A DNA stretch of 64,000 bases, taken from Lepus europaeus (lineage: Eukaryota; Chordata; Mammalia; Lagomorpha; Leporidae). The stretch lies in NCBI RefSeq assembly GCF_033115175.1, contig NC_084844.1:31591885-31655884 (forward strand), given 5' to 3'. A program made the position numbers and the translations under genes. Positions 21,673-33,226 of the stretch are shown here, one piece after another. The stretch's first letter is position 1. Each line of letters starts with the position of its first letter. The notes beneath the pieces were generated by a model. The model was not told the origin of the DNA and searched no databases. It saw only the letters and a list, made by a program, of their open reading frames with translations.

Positions 21673-22334
21673 ATTTACTTCAATTCTATTAAGGAGTTTC
21701 TCACAAGAAAATGGCTGTAGTTGAAATCCATCCTCTTGGTTAAGAGAGATTTCAGATTTGGAGCTGTATAATGCTATTATGTTTCCTTTCTGAGATTTTG
21801 TTATTAAAACTGGGCTTCCCTTTCCCCATCCAAAACTCATCCTGCCTCAGCACCTCTGCCCTGTGACCTCAGAATTGCTATAAACTTCTACTTCCCTGCC
21901 CAGATCTCCACAACATGCTCCTCTTAGATTTCCCTCTTCTGTGGTTGGTCAATCTGTCAGATCCTCATCTGATCGCCCCAGCATCAACCTAGCCTCTGTG
22001 TTACTAAATCCTGTGTTTGCCAGGATGTCCCCAACTACATCTGCTGTCCCAGAACAACTCTATTTTAACAACACCCCTCTCCACTCATAAACAACATAGT
22101 GGAAAGCATCCGAGTGTAGAAATCACCCCACTACTTGGCACCTTTACTCCCTGCCTGTTGACTATTGTCCAGTGGCCTGCAACTGGTCCCTCCCTGGCTG
22201 TACATCCAAACTGACCCCAACTCAACAGCTCCTGCCTCTCAGAATGATCTTAGACATCCAGAATGAAAAGCTTCCCTGGAGTTCTAACCTTAGAGAAAAC
22301 TGTGATGTAATCTTACAGTCTATGTGACCCTCAT
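21673..22334. other. Unassigned sequence
   Basis: C-rich and pyrimidine-rich around 21800-22240 with an L2-like feel, but I cannot align it convincingly. No gene recognised. Confidence 0.4.
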
Positions 22335-22858
22335 TCAATGTTTCTCTACATTGTGTATCCATTGCATAACAAATTGCTCCAAATTCAGTGATTGAAAACA
22401 ATGATAATCATGTGTTATCTCTCATGGTTTCTATGGTTCAAGAACTCAAGGGTAGCTTGTCTCTGTTCTGAGAAGTCTGCAGCCTCCTTTGTAAGATTCA
22501 AATGTTGAGCGCTAGACTGATCTAAAAGCCAGCTCACTCACGGCTGGAGGTAGAGGCTGTCTCTCAGCTGAGGGCCCCGTTGTGTCTGTTGTATGGAACA
22601 CCACACACAGCCTCTCCACATGACCAGGGCCTCCTCACAACATGGCAGTAGGGTTCCAACAGCAAGTGTCCTGAGCCAAATGGAAACTGCGTCTCTCCAA
22701 TGACCTGGGGTCAGCATTTCAAGTCACATGGAGTGACTTCCATCATCTTCCCTTGGTTAAGGAAGCTGCAAGCCACCACCAAGATCCAAAGGCCAAAACA
22801 TTACACTCCCACCCTGAAACCTGATATTTTAAGAAGATCATGTATGAAGGGACATATA
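22335..22858 (-). mobile_element. MLT1-type MaLR LTR, antisense
   Basis: cattgcataacaaattgctc, attcagtgattgaaaacaat, ctcatggtttctatggttca, cctcctcacaacatggcagt, tcatcttcccttggttaagg and cccaccctgaaacctgat match the antisense MLT1 layout. Confidence 0.7.
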
Positions 22859-23010
22859 TAGTTATATACCACATAATGAGATTTTGGTCAACACTGGGCT
22901 GCATATATGACCGTGGTCCCGAAGACTATGTTACATAGTAACATTGAAGCAATCTTGGTTTATGTATGTACATTCTGTGACATTCATGTAATGACAAAAT
23001 TGTTTAAGGA
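22859..23010. mobile_element. Ancient mammalian interspersed repeat, family not named
   Basis: tatataccacataatgagat, ttttggtcaacactgggctg, catatatgaccgtggtcccg, then ggtttatgtatgtac resemble a known repeat that reads cataacgacatttcggtcaac in other mammals. I do not trust my recall of its name. Confidence 0.5.
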
Positions 23011-23234
23011 TTCATTTCTCAGAATGTATTCCTATCTTTGGAAAATATATAACCATCCGCTCCATTTGCATATCCCAACAACCATAGGCAAGTGTTACCT
23101 TCCTTGTTTGCTTTCTTCTATCACACTTTATCTATCATGAGTCTCTTGATATCATGCCATGGAATGACGCTTCTCTAATCAGGAATTCTTCTCTAGTCCC
23201 TAACAGTTGTGAGGTTTGTTCCACTTTCAGCATC

Positions 23235-23400
23235 TTTGCATTTCATCTTCACAACTCTGTGAGGCAGAGGAGGCAAGCTCCACTCTGCCCATTTTACAAG
23301 TGAGAGGTGAAACACAGGGAAATAAGTCATACAAAGGCACGGAGATGGACTCAGCACAGTCAGTCTAGTGTGGAATCAGATTCCTTTCCCCTACCGACTG
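23235..23400 (-). mobile_element. MIR SINE, antisense
   Basis: cttcacaactctgtgaggca, cccattttacaagtgagagg, aacacagggaaataagtcat and gtggaatcagattcctttcc are the antisense MIR order. A sense MIR lies 40 bp downstream. Confidence 0.8.
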
Positions 23401-23439
23401 ACCTCTGCTAACAGGAAAGCAACGCAACACGGTGATCTG

Positions 23440-23645
23440 AGCCAAGCCTGGCTCTGAGTCCTGGGTGTAAAAGCTTAGTGGCTTTGGACAACGAACTTAA
23501 CCTCCTTGAGTTTCAGTTCTCTCATCCTTGGAATGAAAGCATGAAAACCTACTTCATGTGTTTAGTTCCTGCCATGAAATGAAATGATATTCTTAAAGTG
23601 CCTAGGCTAGAGCCTAGCACATCTTTAGCACCCAAACAGTAACTA
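23440..23645 (+). mobile_element. MIR SINE, sense, near full length
   Basis: tggctctgagtcctgggtgt, tggctttggacaacgaactt, cctccttgagtttcagttct, ctagagcctagcacatcttt give the full MIR order to near its 3' end. Confidence 0.85.
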
Positions 23646-24859
23646 AGAAGCTAATTATGATAATGAGGTGTGACCTAACAGTTGACACACATTTAGGGCC
23701 AGGTTTTCTTGAAGAAGTAAACATTGATCCATGCTGCAGCTAACAGGGAGATGCTCTGAGGCTGGCTGTAGACTGGGGAGACCCTTTCCTCCTTTCACAC
23801 TGCCTGCAGGTCATCTTGGCTCCTTTCTCCTAGGAAATATTGTTCTGTGACTTGAAAAAGAAACTTTACAAAGAGGAACCATTATTGTGCAGCTTCTCTA
23901 AGCAAACATCATTGAATGGGACACATGCTAATATTTAAATCTCCAGCTCAAAAGCTGAATCTCAGAGATTTGCTTTGTTATGCCAAGCAGGAACTGGGGT
24001 TGCATACATGGTCTTGTGGTTGGCCCAGCCTTCAGCAGCCTGGCTGCACACAAGGTTGGCTATTACAAGGCTTTCAGCGAGGTGCTCTGGGATGCCATGT
24101 AAAAGCAGTTTTGTGTTGTATCTGTTTCTCTGATGGTGGATTCTGAGTCATTGAAAGGCTCTGTGTTTTGCTGTCATTGTTTAAAGAAGACAGTGTCCTA
24201 CTGGCGAAAGCAGCCTGTTATTAGTCATAAACGAGAGGCAAATGAAGGGGCTAAATTAATTCAGAATCAAAAGAGTCTTATATGAGAGTCCTAGAAGTTA
24301 CTTCGTGGACTCTGAGAAGGCCACTTGTGTTAGAATGCAGAAACCCTCTTCCTATTCCTTCTGTCCCATCAGTTGGGCCTGGCTATCAGACCTCCAACTC
24401 TGCTCTCAGGGCCAAAAGGGCAGCAGATTGGCTCACAAGAAAGCCCACATGTACTGAAAATTTACAAGCCAGTCCTCAGCTCCTTACCAGTGGTAAAGTT
24501 CTTATTCGTGTCAGCAGGAAGTCTGCCTACAGGGCAGGGCATCTCAATCGAGTTCTTTCTCCGCTTTGTTGGTTCCAAATCAGACTTGCCCTGTGGCTGC
24601 TCTAAGTGGAGATGTCTTGCAACCAAAGGCACGGAGACAGCTCCGTTTCTTCTGGCGCCTGCAGCCCATGCTCCAGGGCAGTGCACTGCCTCCCTCCGGG
24701 ATGGCTTTGACATCCTGATTGTTTATAAATGAAGTCCACATTGGCCCCATTGTAATAGGTGGCACTTTTCACTCAACAGCAATGGTGAATTCCAGTGTCT
24801 TAAGTGACCCTGCAGAGTAACCAAAACCCTAGATCCCTAATATGGGGTAACTGTTTCAG
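23646..24859. other. Unrecognised sequence, 1.2 kb
   Basis: No repeat recognised. 24180-24290 is AT-rich with TAAT-type motifs; 24300-24730 has overlapping chance open frames up to 119 codons with no domain I recognise. Confidence 0.5.
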
Positions 24860-25062
24860 CTGTCATGCTGCCTTAGAGCTGAACAGCACTTTGTCTTTTG
24901 CAAAGCTCTTTCATATTCCTGGTCTCCTGTGGTCTGGCAAACCTAGTGAGGAAGGCAGGGAAGATGGAGCTAGTTCCATTTCATAGATGAGGAGACTGAG
25001 ATTCAGCTCGTTAGTTGTAGGGCTGGGACCCAGATTCCCAGATCACTATCCTCCCATGCCAT
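24860..25062 (-). mobile_element. MIR SINE, antisense
   Basis: ttccatttcatagatgagga, gactgagattcagctcg, gtagggctgggacccagatt are antisense MIR; the upstream caaagctctttcatattcct fits the MIR 3' side. Confidence 0.7.
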
Positions 25063-25215
25063 GGCTAAGTCTTTGCTTTTCTCTTCATTTTCACCTTTCT
25101 CTGCTAGTTTCCTCCTTTGTCTTTCTCTCCAATCCTTCTCTTCCTCCAATCCTGCTCCCCTTCCCTTTTGTTCCTCCCTCCCTTCCTCTCTCAATCCCTT
25201 CCTCTCCGCTGTCCT
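25063..25215 (+). repeat. Polypyrimidine tract
   Basis: About 150 bases dominated by C and T (ttctcttcattttcaccttt to ccttcctctccgctgtcctc). Not part of a recognisable SINE tail. Confidence 0.8.
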
Positions 25216-25456
25216 CAGACTTCAGACAGGATTATGAACACTCTGAATTAGGTCACCAACTTTACCATTCACCCGACAGTTTATATGGGAACTTAGCTCA
25301 CTCTCGTAGAAAGTCTCTTTTCCTCTCTATAACCTACTTTTTGCATCCATGAAATAAATACATCATGAGCATCACTATAAGATGATATAAGTAGACCTGA
25401 AAGAGTTCTTAAAAGCCAAAAGTGCCCAAGGAAATACCAGTGTAGTGCCTACATTT

Positions 25457-25948
25457 TTTTAAACTTTTATTTAATAAATGTAAATTTCCAAAGTACAGCT
25501 TTTGGATTACAGTGGCTTTTTCTCTCCCCATAACTTCCCTCCCACCCGCAACCCTCCCATCTCCCGCTCCCTCTCCCATTCCATTCACATCAAGATTCAT
25601 TTTCAATTATCTTCATATACAGAAGATCAATTTAGTATATATTACGTAAAGATTTCAACAGCTTGCACCCACACAGAAACACAGTGTAAAGTACTGTTTG
25701 AGTACTAGTTATAGCATTAATTCACATTGTACAACACATTAAGGACAGAGATCCTACATGGGGAGTAAGTGCACAGTGACTCCTGTTGTTGACTTAACAA
25801 TTGACACTCTTGTTTATGGCGTCAGTAATCACCCTAGGCTCTTGTCATGAGTTGCCAAGGCTATGGAAGCCTTTTGAGTTCGCCAACTCTGATCTTATTT
25901 AGACAAGGTTATAGTCAACGTGGAAGTTCTCTCCTCCCTTCAGAGAAA
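25457..25948 (-). mobile_element. Rabbit L1 3' end, 5'-truncated, antisense
   Basis: Antisense A tail and end (aacttttatttaataaatg, taaatttccaaagtacagct), then ctcccattccattcacatca, ttgcacccacacagaaacac, gtgcacagtgactcctgttg. It is colinear with the 3' part of the large L1 at 43.9 kb. Bracketed by a 15-bp duplication gtagtgcctacattt / gtagtacctacattt (25442-25456, 25949-25963). Confidence 0.93.
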
Positions 25949-25963
25949 GTAGTACCTACATTT

Positions 25964-28409
25964 ACTCTATCTCTACAGACCAAATTTATGTATGCCTTGA
26001 TATAGTAATTTCTACATTCTCTTTTTAAAATTTGGAACTATGTTAGATTGGCACATTTGAGTTACAGCCAAACCCAGACCTTTCTCCCCATACCACCCCA
26101 TCTACTTCGGGAAATACACACTATCTCCCAAGGACACAATGACAATTCGAGTCCATCTGGTACTTTAAATAAAGATATGTCACCAATTCAAAGCAAAGAA
26201 ATTCTGTGCAGTCCCGCTCCAGTAGATAGCCGGTCTCGTTCATCACTGTCCAATGCCTTTAACAACTCCTCTCTCCTCAACTTCTACTGATTTACAGACA
26301 TCTGGAAGAAACGATATCTGATTTGAACAGTTTCTGATCTCATTTCCTCCTCTCCTGTGAAAATTAATGATGTATATAAAGACCAGAATTCAGTAGTGCC
26401 TCTCTCCAGTGTCCAAGCTGAAGGGATGTAATGCTTGTAGGACACTGACTTAATTAATATCTGAGAGTTTAAATACTTCCATCTTAACTTACAGAGGCAA
26501 AGAAAGGCCATATTTCAAAATCATGCTTTTCAACTCTTAAAAGCGGTATTTCTAGTTGGTCAGTGTGAGTATGGATCTATTCAGCCCCTTCCAGACTAAG
26601 AAATGACCGGAATCAAGAGAATGTCATTGAACCTGTCAACAACTCCTGAGAGCAATATGTCTGTAGGAGAATGTGACTGGACCATTCCAGGGATCTGTGT
26701 GTGTTTGATCCCATGCCTGATCTCCTTGGAATCCTTTCTGGATCTCCTTACACTGTTCATCTGGTTTTCCCTTTATAAAGATCTTGCTTGGTATTTTAGT
26801 GAACATAGGAGATTTTCTATTTTGAGTGGATTCACTCTCATAACATCAGAAGAAACTCATGTTTGGGAGATGTTTGCTTGAAGTGACCACTAACATTCAA
26901 GAAGGGAGGATCAATCGAGATCAAGACCATGTCAGTGGACACCTGTTCTCCTGTAACATGGAGCTGACCTTCTGATGCCCAGATGTGTGACAGCCATGGG
27001 TTTAGGGGCCTAATGAGCCTGTTTCTGGTTTTATTCCAGCTAACCTAACCTTGGCTTCATCTAGCTGGGCTGACCTGAACGATGGACAGCTGCCTGTAAC
27101 AGAGGCCTTGGGTAGCCTTCACTTCTTGCCCAACTTGGCCTGTGGTTCTTTGCTGCAGGGCTTGGATCTTAACAGCAGACTGCAGATGCCCTGACCACCC
27201 AGAATGCTACTAGCTCTTCCCATAGGGCATCCGGAAATTTTTCAGAGTTCCTTTTGAAGCAAGTATGGGTGATGTTTTCTGAAGCATCTATTCCATTTTC
27301 CTAGTCGATTTCCTTATTTCTATAAAGTACCTGCTTAGTGCCAAATACTTTCCCTGAAAATTAATTGGCAAATGATGCCAGTTGAACAAAAAATGAGGAG
27401 CCAATTGGTTTAGAGAGGAGGGTACTTAATCCACTAGGCTTCGTGCCATTCTCTTAGAGTGCATAGCAAATTCTTTATTGCTTTGGTAGCTGGTGCCAGT
27501 ACTTTCTTCTTCATTTTAGTAGCATGCAGAAGAGCCAATCAGGTGGCCTCTCAGAAGCAGCATGTTGATGAGAATGCTTATGGCTAAGTAGTGGGCATTG
27601 TTTGTACCTCCCTGGTTTTTTCCTTCTCATTGCTGGCCTGGAAATCTCAATGCCTTCCAAAGAGGTAGAGGCTGAGTCAGATTTCTGAACTTGCTTTCCC
27701 AAGGAGTACAGCTGACCTGACTCAAAGGTTGAAGATCTAATAATTTCAGGAAGAAAAACAACTAAGTTTCAGTACTCTTCATCCTGGACCATCTGAAGGC
27801 TGCATTTCAGGGGCCAGGACTTATGTGATCATAAGAAAAGTTTTATCCTCTTTAGAGAGTGTGACTCTGAGAATCTAGGACCATTGCTGCCTGAAACAAA
27901 CTTGCTCAACAGGAAATTTCCAGACACAAGAAGAAAAGAAAATCCTCAACAAAAAGGGAGTTTTCACCCTTTCCTGTGTCTGCTGGGTCTACAAGGGGCC
28001 AAAATGCCATGTTAATTTTCTCCAGACCTTTCTTTTTCTCTGTTACCAAACCAGTAGGCTTTTCTGTTGGCATCTGTAACCATTTCTAGTTAACATCTAT
28101 ATTCCCTTAAGCAACTGGAATGCAAACCAAACAAATGTAGAATTTTTAAGCAAAGCACAGTTTGATTAAAAAAAAAAAAAAGATGACTGCCATCTCACCT
28201 AGCTAACCCTAGCGTGTTAGAAAAGGCCGCAGGATGAAGGCAGATTGCCTGGACTACTGAGTCAACCATAGGAAAGAGCTTCTCATACCGAGAAGGCAAC
28301 CAATGGCCCTATTAAATAGTCATACTTTTCTCACCTACTCGTCATAATTATGAGGTCTCTCCAGTTGAAGCAGAATAACTATCCCAGTGAAATCTCTCTC
28401 CTTGTCTTA
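25964..28409. other. Repeat-poor sequence, 2.4 kb
   Basis: No SINE, LINE or LTR recognised. Chance open frames only (up to 92 codons at 26603-26881, no domain). This is one of the longest repeat-poor stretches in the window. Confidence 0.55.
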
Positions 28410-28690
28410 CACATTCATTCATTCTCTCATTCAGACAATAAACATCTATTTTGCATTCATATGCCAATGGCTTTTGATTTCAAACCCTGATCCATTCATT
28501 CAGGAATTATGGAGTGTAAGAAGCTGTTTGAGATAAAGTCCATAATAGGAAAAATTTGCAGTCTTGTAACTAATTTGTTCTCCATTCATTCACCTAGTCA
28601 TTCATGTACTCCTTTAACATACGTTTTCTGAAGATCTAATGTGTGCTTAGAATCATGTTAGGCACAGAGCCAAACACATTTATCCTAATC
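28410..28690 (-). mobile_element. L2-like fragments, antisense, low confidence
   Basis: acattcattcattctctcat and gacaataaacatctattttg at the left, and ctgaagatctaatgtgtgct, tgttaggcacagagccaaac at the right look like two antisense L2 3' ends. Confidence 0.45.
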
Positions 28691-28788
28691 TTTCTTCCTT
28701 CTTGTTAATTGATTTTATTACACATATATCACCACTGCCACTTCCAAGCACAGAAGCAAGAATAAACCAACAAGTTTTCTAGCTGTAT

Positions 28789-28833
28789 TTGTGTGTGTGT
28801 GTGTGTGCAAGCGCATGTGAGAGAGAGAGAGTG
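28789..28833. repeat. (GT)n and (GA)n runs
   Basis: About 9 GT units, then a short gap and about 6 GA units. Confidence 0.9.
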
Positions 28834-29094
28834 AGAAGAGTGGACTTCAGGTGCGTGGTAATGTTGTTATTTCACATTATCCTCGCAAACAGACACTTGT
28901 ATCATTCAGGGTCCAATATAAGAAGGCAGATAATAGATTTAGGAGAGTACTAAATGAAACTCTGAGGACGGCTGTGGAGCAATGATTCAGAGGTCAAGGG
29001 ATGATCCACCAAGAACAGGAGAGAAGCTACCCAAAGATGCCTGAGCCCTAATCCAGAGTCTGAGTCTCTCTTCTCTGAGAGTTGCATTTCAAAA

Positions 29095-29235
29095 CAAGCT
29101 TGCCTCGCATAGACTAAATATTCAATAAATACATATTTGTCAAGCGAATACCTGAATAAACACTAAGTCATTTGTTGGGTCATGAGTTCCTTGTGGGTAA
29201 CAGCTGGGCCTTATTCACTCTTGAAGTCCTAGGGC
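29095..29235 (+). mobile_element. L2-like 3' end, sense
   Basis: tattcaataaatacatattt and gcgaatacctgaataa resemble the L2 3' terminus; gttccttgtgggtaacagct, gggccttattcactcttgaa resemble the upstream hairpin region of another copy. Confidence 0.5.
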
Positions 29236-30661
29236 CTCCATCTTTTTCCAGGGCTGCAGGCAACCATCCAAAAACCTCCAGACCGAAGCTCCGCAAGCTC
29301 ACTTCCTACTATTGTAGACAGGAATATCTTCCCCAGGTGATTTAGGCGCCTCTTGGATTCTTTGCACAAAGGAAGCAACAACTTTTGTAGGTATATTCAC
29401 TCATATTTTCATTAAGTTTGACGCTGTGTTTTCTTTCCTGATTATCAAATTGTTGGGCCACCTCCCCCACCATCCTTATGCACTCAGAACAAGACTTCAT
29501 TTTGTTATTAGCTAGAAAGGCAAAATAGCTCTTTAAATAAACCAAAGAATGCTTTCCCAAACCAAACACTAGAGTTAGCTGCTGGCTTAGCTCTGTTCGG
29601 GGTTATCTGTGGCCCCCTTTCCATCCGGTAGCCAATAATCAAGAAGAGAATGCATGATTGCCACTGGAAACCACGTGCCAGCTCCACAGTCCCATGTGCC
29701 AGACACCACTGCCTGAAGAAAGGCTAGAGGCAAGAGAAGCCAGAAGCCGACTTCAAGATTCTTGGGCCACATGCCACACCATAATTCAGGTCATTGTACT
29801 TTGCCAAGGAAGCTTATCAAAGAAGAAAAAGAGGTTTTCTGACTCTCAGGTTCTATCTCAGAATGCCACTGTTGGAGTTGGGGTGGCTTTCCACAACCTG
29901 GGCAGAGATGGTAGAAGTCTGAGAAGTTGGTTGCTTTATAGCACAAAAATATGAGGCCTAGTACAGTGCTTTGCATGCCATTTCATTGTAGCAAAACAGC
30001 TGAAGACAAAGAATTTCAAGCAAAGGCCGGACCTGCTTGCTTACGACTGTGTCATTTAGGGACAGCCCAAGTCTGGCAAAAATAGCAGAAACTTTCTGCC
30101 ACAGGACTCAACCTAATAATTTAGAGAATACTATTGAGTGCTGATTCTAAACCCCTCTACCCTGAAACACTGAGAAACTTCCAAAGGCAACGCTCACAGC
30201 ACCAGGCCTTGGGACATGTCACAGGACATTTGACTAGGAATGTGAAAAAGCACACAGCCTTCCAGCAAGACAGCATGAACTTTCTGGAGGCAAGGAGGAA
30301 AGTCTACTGCCTAAGACAGCTGTAGAAAATGACCAAGTTTGTCAGTGACCTTCTCCGAAATCCCATCAGGTAACAAAGCAACCAATGTCCTTTCTCATCA
30401 TTACGAAGAGGAGACTCTGTTAAGCCATTGGAAGACACCTGGTTCCTCTGGTTTTTATCTATTCATATTCTCCAGTGGGAGTGCAAGGGGTGAACATACA
30501 CAGACATTGCTCAGGAAACCCAGTGTCATGCCATGGAAAACTCAGTCTGCAGTGAGCCCGTTCCCCAAGACGGTCACTCTCTTTGGTCATGTCACCACTC
30601 AGTCCCTTCTGCAGAAAGGTGCTAAGGCACAAAAATCAAGGAAGAAAGGCAATTAATTGCT
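29236..30661. other. Unrecognised sequence, 1.4 kb
   Basis: No named repeat or exon recognised. Short open frames on both strands near 29590-29980 and 30339-30656 lack any domain I know. Confidence 0.5.
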
Positions 30662-30679
30662 TTAAAAATAGCATGGCAG

Positions 30680-30959
30680 GAGTGGGTGTTGTGACACAAG
30701 TCAAGACTTTGGGACACCAGCATCCCATATCAGAGTCCTGGTTTGCGTCTCAGCTACTCCACATCTGATCCAGCTTCCTGCTAATGAGTCTGGGAGGCAG
30801 CAGATGACAACTCAAGTGCTTGAGCCCCTGCCACCATACTGGGAGATTCAGACGGAGCTCCTGGCTACTGCCTTTGGCTTGGCCCACCTCAGCTGTTGCA
30901 AGCTTTTGACAAGTGAAACAGCAGATGAAAGATATTTCTCCTGTCTTTCATTCATTCTT

Positions 30960-30994
<35 letters not shown>

Positions 30995-31033
30995 CTCACT
31001 CTTCCTTCCAAATAGATGAAAATAAATAAACAT
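30680..31033 (+). mobile_element. Older CSINE, sense, with target duplication
   Basis: tgggacaccagcatcccata, agctactccacatctgatcc, aagtgcttgagcccctgcc, tgaaacagcagatgaaagat, a (CT)n run and aaataaataaacat tail. Flanks ttaaaaatagcatggcag (30662-30679) and ttaaaatatcatggcaa (31034-31050) are an aged duplication. Confidence 0.9.
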
Positions 31034-31097
31034 TTTAAAATATCATGGCAAACTTTCCTTCCACTCCAGGGTCACATCTTGGCATATCCCCTGCTCC

Positions 31098-31637
31098 AGT
31101 ACTTCTGCAATATGATCCTCAGACTAGCAGTATCAGCCTTACCTGGGGACATACTGGAAAAGCAGATCCTGGACCCAACCTAGACTTCCTGAGCCAGAAA
31201 CTCTGGGGTGGAGCCCAATAGTCTGTGTTATACAAGTCCTGCAGGTGGGCCGGCATCGCGGCTCACTTGGCTAATCCTCCACCTGTGGCACCGGCACCCT
31301 GGGTTCTAGTCCCTGTCGGGGCGCCAGATTCTGTCCCGGTTGCCCCTCTTCCAGGCCAGCTCTCTGCTGTGGCCCGGGAGTGCAGTGGAGGATGGTCCAA
31401 GTGCTTGGGCCCTGCACCCGCATGGGAGACCAAGAGGAAGCACCTGGTTCCTGGCTTCGGATCGGCGCAGTGTGCCGCCCGTAGCGGCCATTAGGGGAGT
31501 GAACCAACGGAAAAGGAAGACCTGTCTCTCTCTCTCTCACTGTCTAACTGCCTGTCAAAAATAAATAAATAAACAAACAAACAAACAAGTCCTCCAGGTG
31601 ACTTCAACACATCCTAATGTTCAAGAACCACTCCTCC
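31098..31637 (-). mobile_element. MER5-like hAT element, split by a CSINE
   Basis: cctcagactagcagtatcag, aaaagcagatcctggaccca, ccagaaactctggggtggag, tagtctgtgttatacaagtc, then after the SINE gtgacttcaacacatcctaa and gttcaagaaccactcc. This is the antisense MER5A layout. Confidence 0.8.
31248..31584 (+). mobile_element. CSINE, full length, inside MER5-like element
   Basis: ggccggcatcgcggctcact head, ggttctagtccctgtcgggg, complete body, tail of (AAAT)n then (AAAC)n. Target duplication acaagtcctgcaggtg / acaagtcctccaggtg (31232-31247, 31585-31600), one mismatch in 16. Confidence 0.97.
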
Positions 31638-31679
31638 ATTCTCCATTAAGAAATCTGGGTCCAACTATGATATAAAAAG

Positions 31680-31706
31680 AGTGTGTGTGTGTGTGTGTAT
31701 GTGTGA
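31680..31706. repeat. (GT)n microsatellite
   Basis: About 12 GT units with one ta interruption. Confidence 0.92.
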
Positions 31707-31724
31707 GATCAGTAATGCTCTTCC

Positions 31725-32053
31725 ATCTATTTTGTGTCACAATAACAATACCACAGACTAATTTATAATGAAGAGGAATTTATGTCACACAGCTCTGGAG
31801 GCTAGAAAGGCCAAGATCAAGAGGCTAGCACCAGGCAAGGGCTTGTGTCCTGTGTCCTTCCATGGCAGAAAGGCGAGGGGGGAAGCATACCCCTGCAACA
31901 ATGAACCCACTCTCACAGTAACAGCATTAATCCATTCATGAGAGCAGAGCTCTCATAGCTTGTTCAGCTCTTAAAGATCCCACCTCTTTACCACTGTTAC
32001 ATTGGTGACTAGGTTGCCAGCACATGCTTTTTACGAATGCTTTCAAACCATAG
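31725..32053 (-). mobile_element. MaLR (MST-type) LTR, antisense
   Basis: acaataacaataccacagac, acagctctggaggctagaaa, ggccaagatcaagaggctag, tccattcatgagagcagagc, taaagatcccacctctttac, gctttcaaaccatagta. The best preserved MaLR in the window. Confidence 0.85.
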
Positions 32054-32079
32054 TAAAAAAAAAAAAAAAAAAAAAAAAA
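32054..32079. repeat. A run, 26 bases
   Basis: A homopolymer at the outer edge of the MaLR LTR, adjacent to an inverted-repeat element. It is not preceded by SINE or L1 sequence, so it may be a decayed retroposition tail. Confidence 0.95.
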
Positions 32080-32147
32080 CCTACATATAAGGAGTCTTCA
32101 AAAAGTTCATGGAAAATGTGGATTATTGTGTATTATGAAAACACTAA

Positions 32148-32480
32148 GGACAAGCATTTGGTATTTATTAGAGTGCCAGGATTCAAGTCCTTCCTCTGCA
32201 TCTAATTCTAGCTTCCTGCTAATGCGTACTCTGGGAGAGCACCTCTGGGAGGTAGAGGTGGTGGCCCAAGTACTTGGGTGCCTGCCACCCATGTGGGAGA
32301 CCCAGATTGAGTTCTGGCTCCTGGCTCCAGCCTCGTGCAGCCCTGAAAGATGGAAAATATTTTCTCTCTCTCTCCCTCCCTCCGTCCCTCCTTCCCTTTC
32401 TCCCTCCCTCGCCCCTTCCCCTTCCTCTACCCCTTCCCCTCCCCTTCCCTTGCTTCCTTTCAAATATAAATAAATAAATG
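32148..32480 (+). mobile_element. Older CSINE, sense
   Basis: gagtgccaggattcaagtcc, ctagcttcctgctaatgcgt, cccaagtacttgggtgcctg, gagacccagattgagttctg, a long ccctcccttcc tract and an (AAAT)n tail. Left target copy atgaaaacacta at 32135-32146. Confidence 0.88.
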
Positions 32481-32832
32481 GTGGGATTTGTGGAGCAGGA
32501 GGTTAAGCTGTTGCTTGGGATGCCCATGTTCTATATTGCAGTGTCTGGTTGGAGACCAGGCTATTCTACCCTTCCAATCCAAGTACCAAGAGGCAGCAGA
32601 TGATGGCCCAAGTGCATTGGTTCCTACCATTCATGTGGGAGACCTGTGCAGAGTTCTTGGCTTCTGGCTTCAGCCTGGCCTAGCCCTGGCTCTTGCAGGA
32701 ATTTGGAGAATGAAGCAGCAGATGGAAGATCACAGTTGTTTGATTGCATGCACTCTCTTTTTCATCTTCTTCTCTCTCTCCCTGCCACTCTGATTTCAAA
32801 TAGATATTTTTAAAAAAATAATATTTAATTAA
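32481..32832 (+). mobile_element. Older CSINE, sense, in the tail of the preceding SINE
   Basis: gaggttaagctgttgcttgg, gggatgcccatgttctatat, gatggcccaagtgcattggt, gtgggagacctgtgcagagt, agcagcagatggaagatcac. The target duplicate atgaaaacacta reappears only after this copy (32833-32844). It therefore probably inserted into the A tail of the SINE at 32148. Confidence 0.85.
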
Positions 32833-32910
32833 TGAAAACACTACACATAGATTCCAAAAATGTATCAAAAAATACATGTATCTTTTAATTTCATTTTCTG
32901 TGAACTTTTT

Positions 32911-33226
32911 AAAAAGATTTTATTTATTTGAAAGAGTTACAGAGAGAGGTAGAGACAGAGAGAGAGGTCTTCCATCTGCTGGTTCATTCCCCACATGGCC
33001 GCAACAGCCAGAGCTGTGCCGATCTGAAGTCAGGAGCCAGGAGCTTCTTCCATGTCTCCCACGTGGGTGCAGGGGCCCAAGGACTTGAGCCATCTTCTAC
33101 TGCTTTTCCAGGCCACAGCAGAGAGCTGGATCAGAAAAGGAACAGCTGGGACTAGAACCAGTGCCCACATGGGATGCCGGCGCTTCGGGCCAGGGCTTTA
33201 ACCCACTGTGCCATAGCACCGGCCCC
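32911..33226 (-). mobile_element. CSINE, antisense, with target duplication
   Basis: Antisense tail agattttatttatttgaaag through to gccatagcaccggcccc. Flanks ttctgtgaacttttt / ttctatgaacttttt (32896-32910, 33227-33241), one mismatch in 15. Confidence 0.95.

Noticed and set aside
26603..26881. 92-codon open frame in a repeat-poor region
   Set aside because: No domain, no convincing start context, no splice or poly(A) signal I can link to it. Length is within chance for this much sequence.
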